A DNA stretch of 13,380 nucleotides. Origin: an uncultured Clostridia bacterium (GTDB lineage Bacteria > Bacillota > Clostridia > Christensenellales > Borkfalkiaceae). Made by a program: the position numbers and the translations under genes. Below, piece after piece: positions 13,258-13,380 of this stretch; position 1 is the first letter of the stretch; each line of letters starts with the position of its first letter. The notes beneath the pieces were generated by a model, which was not told the origin of the DNA, ran no database searches, and worked only from the letters and a program-made list of their open reading frames with translations. The stretch covers positions 1-13,380 of the forward strand of contig CANQUY010000042.1 in NCBI GenBank assembly GCA_947627125.1, in the 5' to 3' direction.

Positions 13258-13380
13258 CATTGATTTGGTGCACCACACTAAACCTAAATTGAACCACTGT
13301 TGGAGTGGTTTGGTTTAGGTTTTTTCTTTGCTCGAAATCGGAAAAGCGGCGGTTTATGCCGCGAAAGGCTCTTGACATGA
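13258..13380. other. Right-edge noncoding stretch with palindromes and a TTGACA
   Basis: Besides the plus-strand hairpin, this stretch holds a perfect 10-bp palindrome TGGTGCACCA (13266-13275), a small GCGGC...GCCGC hairpin (about 13346-13362) and a perfect TTGACA at 13372-13377 on the plus strand. The TTGACA could be the -35 of a promoter firing out of the window. I see no convincing gene. The density of inverted repeats suggests an element boundary, but no recombinase or transposase is visible. Confidence 0.4.
13283..13326 (+). terminator. Plus-strand rho-independent terminator-like hairpin
   Basis: An outer 8-bp stem AACCTAAA / TTTAGGTT, a 3 x 3 internal loop, an inner 7-bp stem AACCACT / AGTGGTT and a 5-base loop are followed on the plus strand by TTTTTTCTTTG. 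It has the form of a good terminator, yet no plus-strand gene lies upstream within several kilobases. Confidence 0.6.

Noticed and set aside
12312..13281. GTTTAGTGTG at 12312-12321 and its inverted copy CACACTAAAC at 13272-13281, flanking the tfoX-like gene and the broken lipoprotein, as possible ends of a mobile cassette
   Set aside because: A 10-base match across about 1 kb is roughly what chance gives. The flanks are only loosely similar, and there is no target duplication or transposase.
13235..13378. A 47-codon open frame on the minus strand at the right edge (ATG at 13376-13378)
   Set aside because: It runs straight through two hairpins, its upstream ribosome site is outside the window, and the product has no recognisable features.
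1..13380. CRISPR array, tRNA or rRNA gene, prophage or known defence system
   Set aside because: I saw no regularly spaced direct repeats, cloverleaf pattern, integrase, transposase or defence-type protein anywhere in the window.

Overview
The window looks like a chromosomal segment of an endospore-forming member of the Firmicutes, most likely of the class Clostridia. The main evidence is a complete eight-gene spoIIIA operon (spoIIIAA to spoIIIAH) followed by a YqhY-type Asp23/Gls24 protein and the start of nusB, an arrangement known from sporulating Firmicutes. The left two thirds is fairly G+C rich. The genes beyond about 11.4 kb are visibly richer in A+T and look accessory. I cannot name the species.

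Layout, left to right. Every gene is on the minus strand except one acetyltransferase. 1-290: 5' part of nusB, cut by the window edge. 340-720: yqhY-like Asp23 gene with its own sigma-A-type -10. 779-5177: spoIIIAH to spoIIIAA, transcribed right to left, with most junctions overlapping or only a few bases apart. A sigma-E-type promoter lies directly against the spoIIIAA start codon. 5178-5432: intergenic region with divergent promoters. 5433-5948: GNAT acetyltransferase on the plus strand. 6021-6052: terminator that can serve both converging genes. 6057-8660: large GH51 alpha-L-arabinofuranosidase with a near-consensus promoter. 8851-9474: NAD(P)H/FMN-dependent oxidoreductase with an iron-sulfur-type cysteine motif. 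9549-9899: small membrane protein with a near-consensus promoter and no leader. 10015-11358: large lipoprotein of unknown function. 11431-12276: unknown 281-residue protein. 12370-12687: TfoX N-terminal-domain protein. 12710-13121: small lipoprotein gene broken by a one-base frameshift. 13122-13380: no convincing gene, but a promoter and several strong inverted repeats.

How the genes work together. The spoIIIA products build the mother-cell half of the channel that links mother cell and forespore after engulfment: AA is the ATPase, AB to AE are membrane parts, and AF, AG and AH are ring-forming proteins. YqhY and NusB are growth-phase functions and have a separate promoter. The arabinofuranosidase is a cytosolic sugar-releasing enzyme with no transporter beside it. 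The genes right of 8.8 kb form short transcription units with their own promoters and terminators, and no shared pathway is evident.

The observations most worth a second look are: two genes (spoIIIAA and the 9899 membrane protein) whose predicted transcription start falls exactly on the A of ATG, with no Shine-Dalgarno sequence; an unusually short SpoIIIAG consisting of little more than a membrane anchor and a ring-building fold; the frameshifted lipoprotein; and the cluster of inverted repeats at the right edge, including a plus-strand terminator with no plus-strand gene before it. I found no CRISPR array, tRNA, rRNA, transposase or recognisable defence system.
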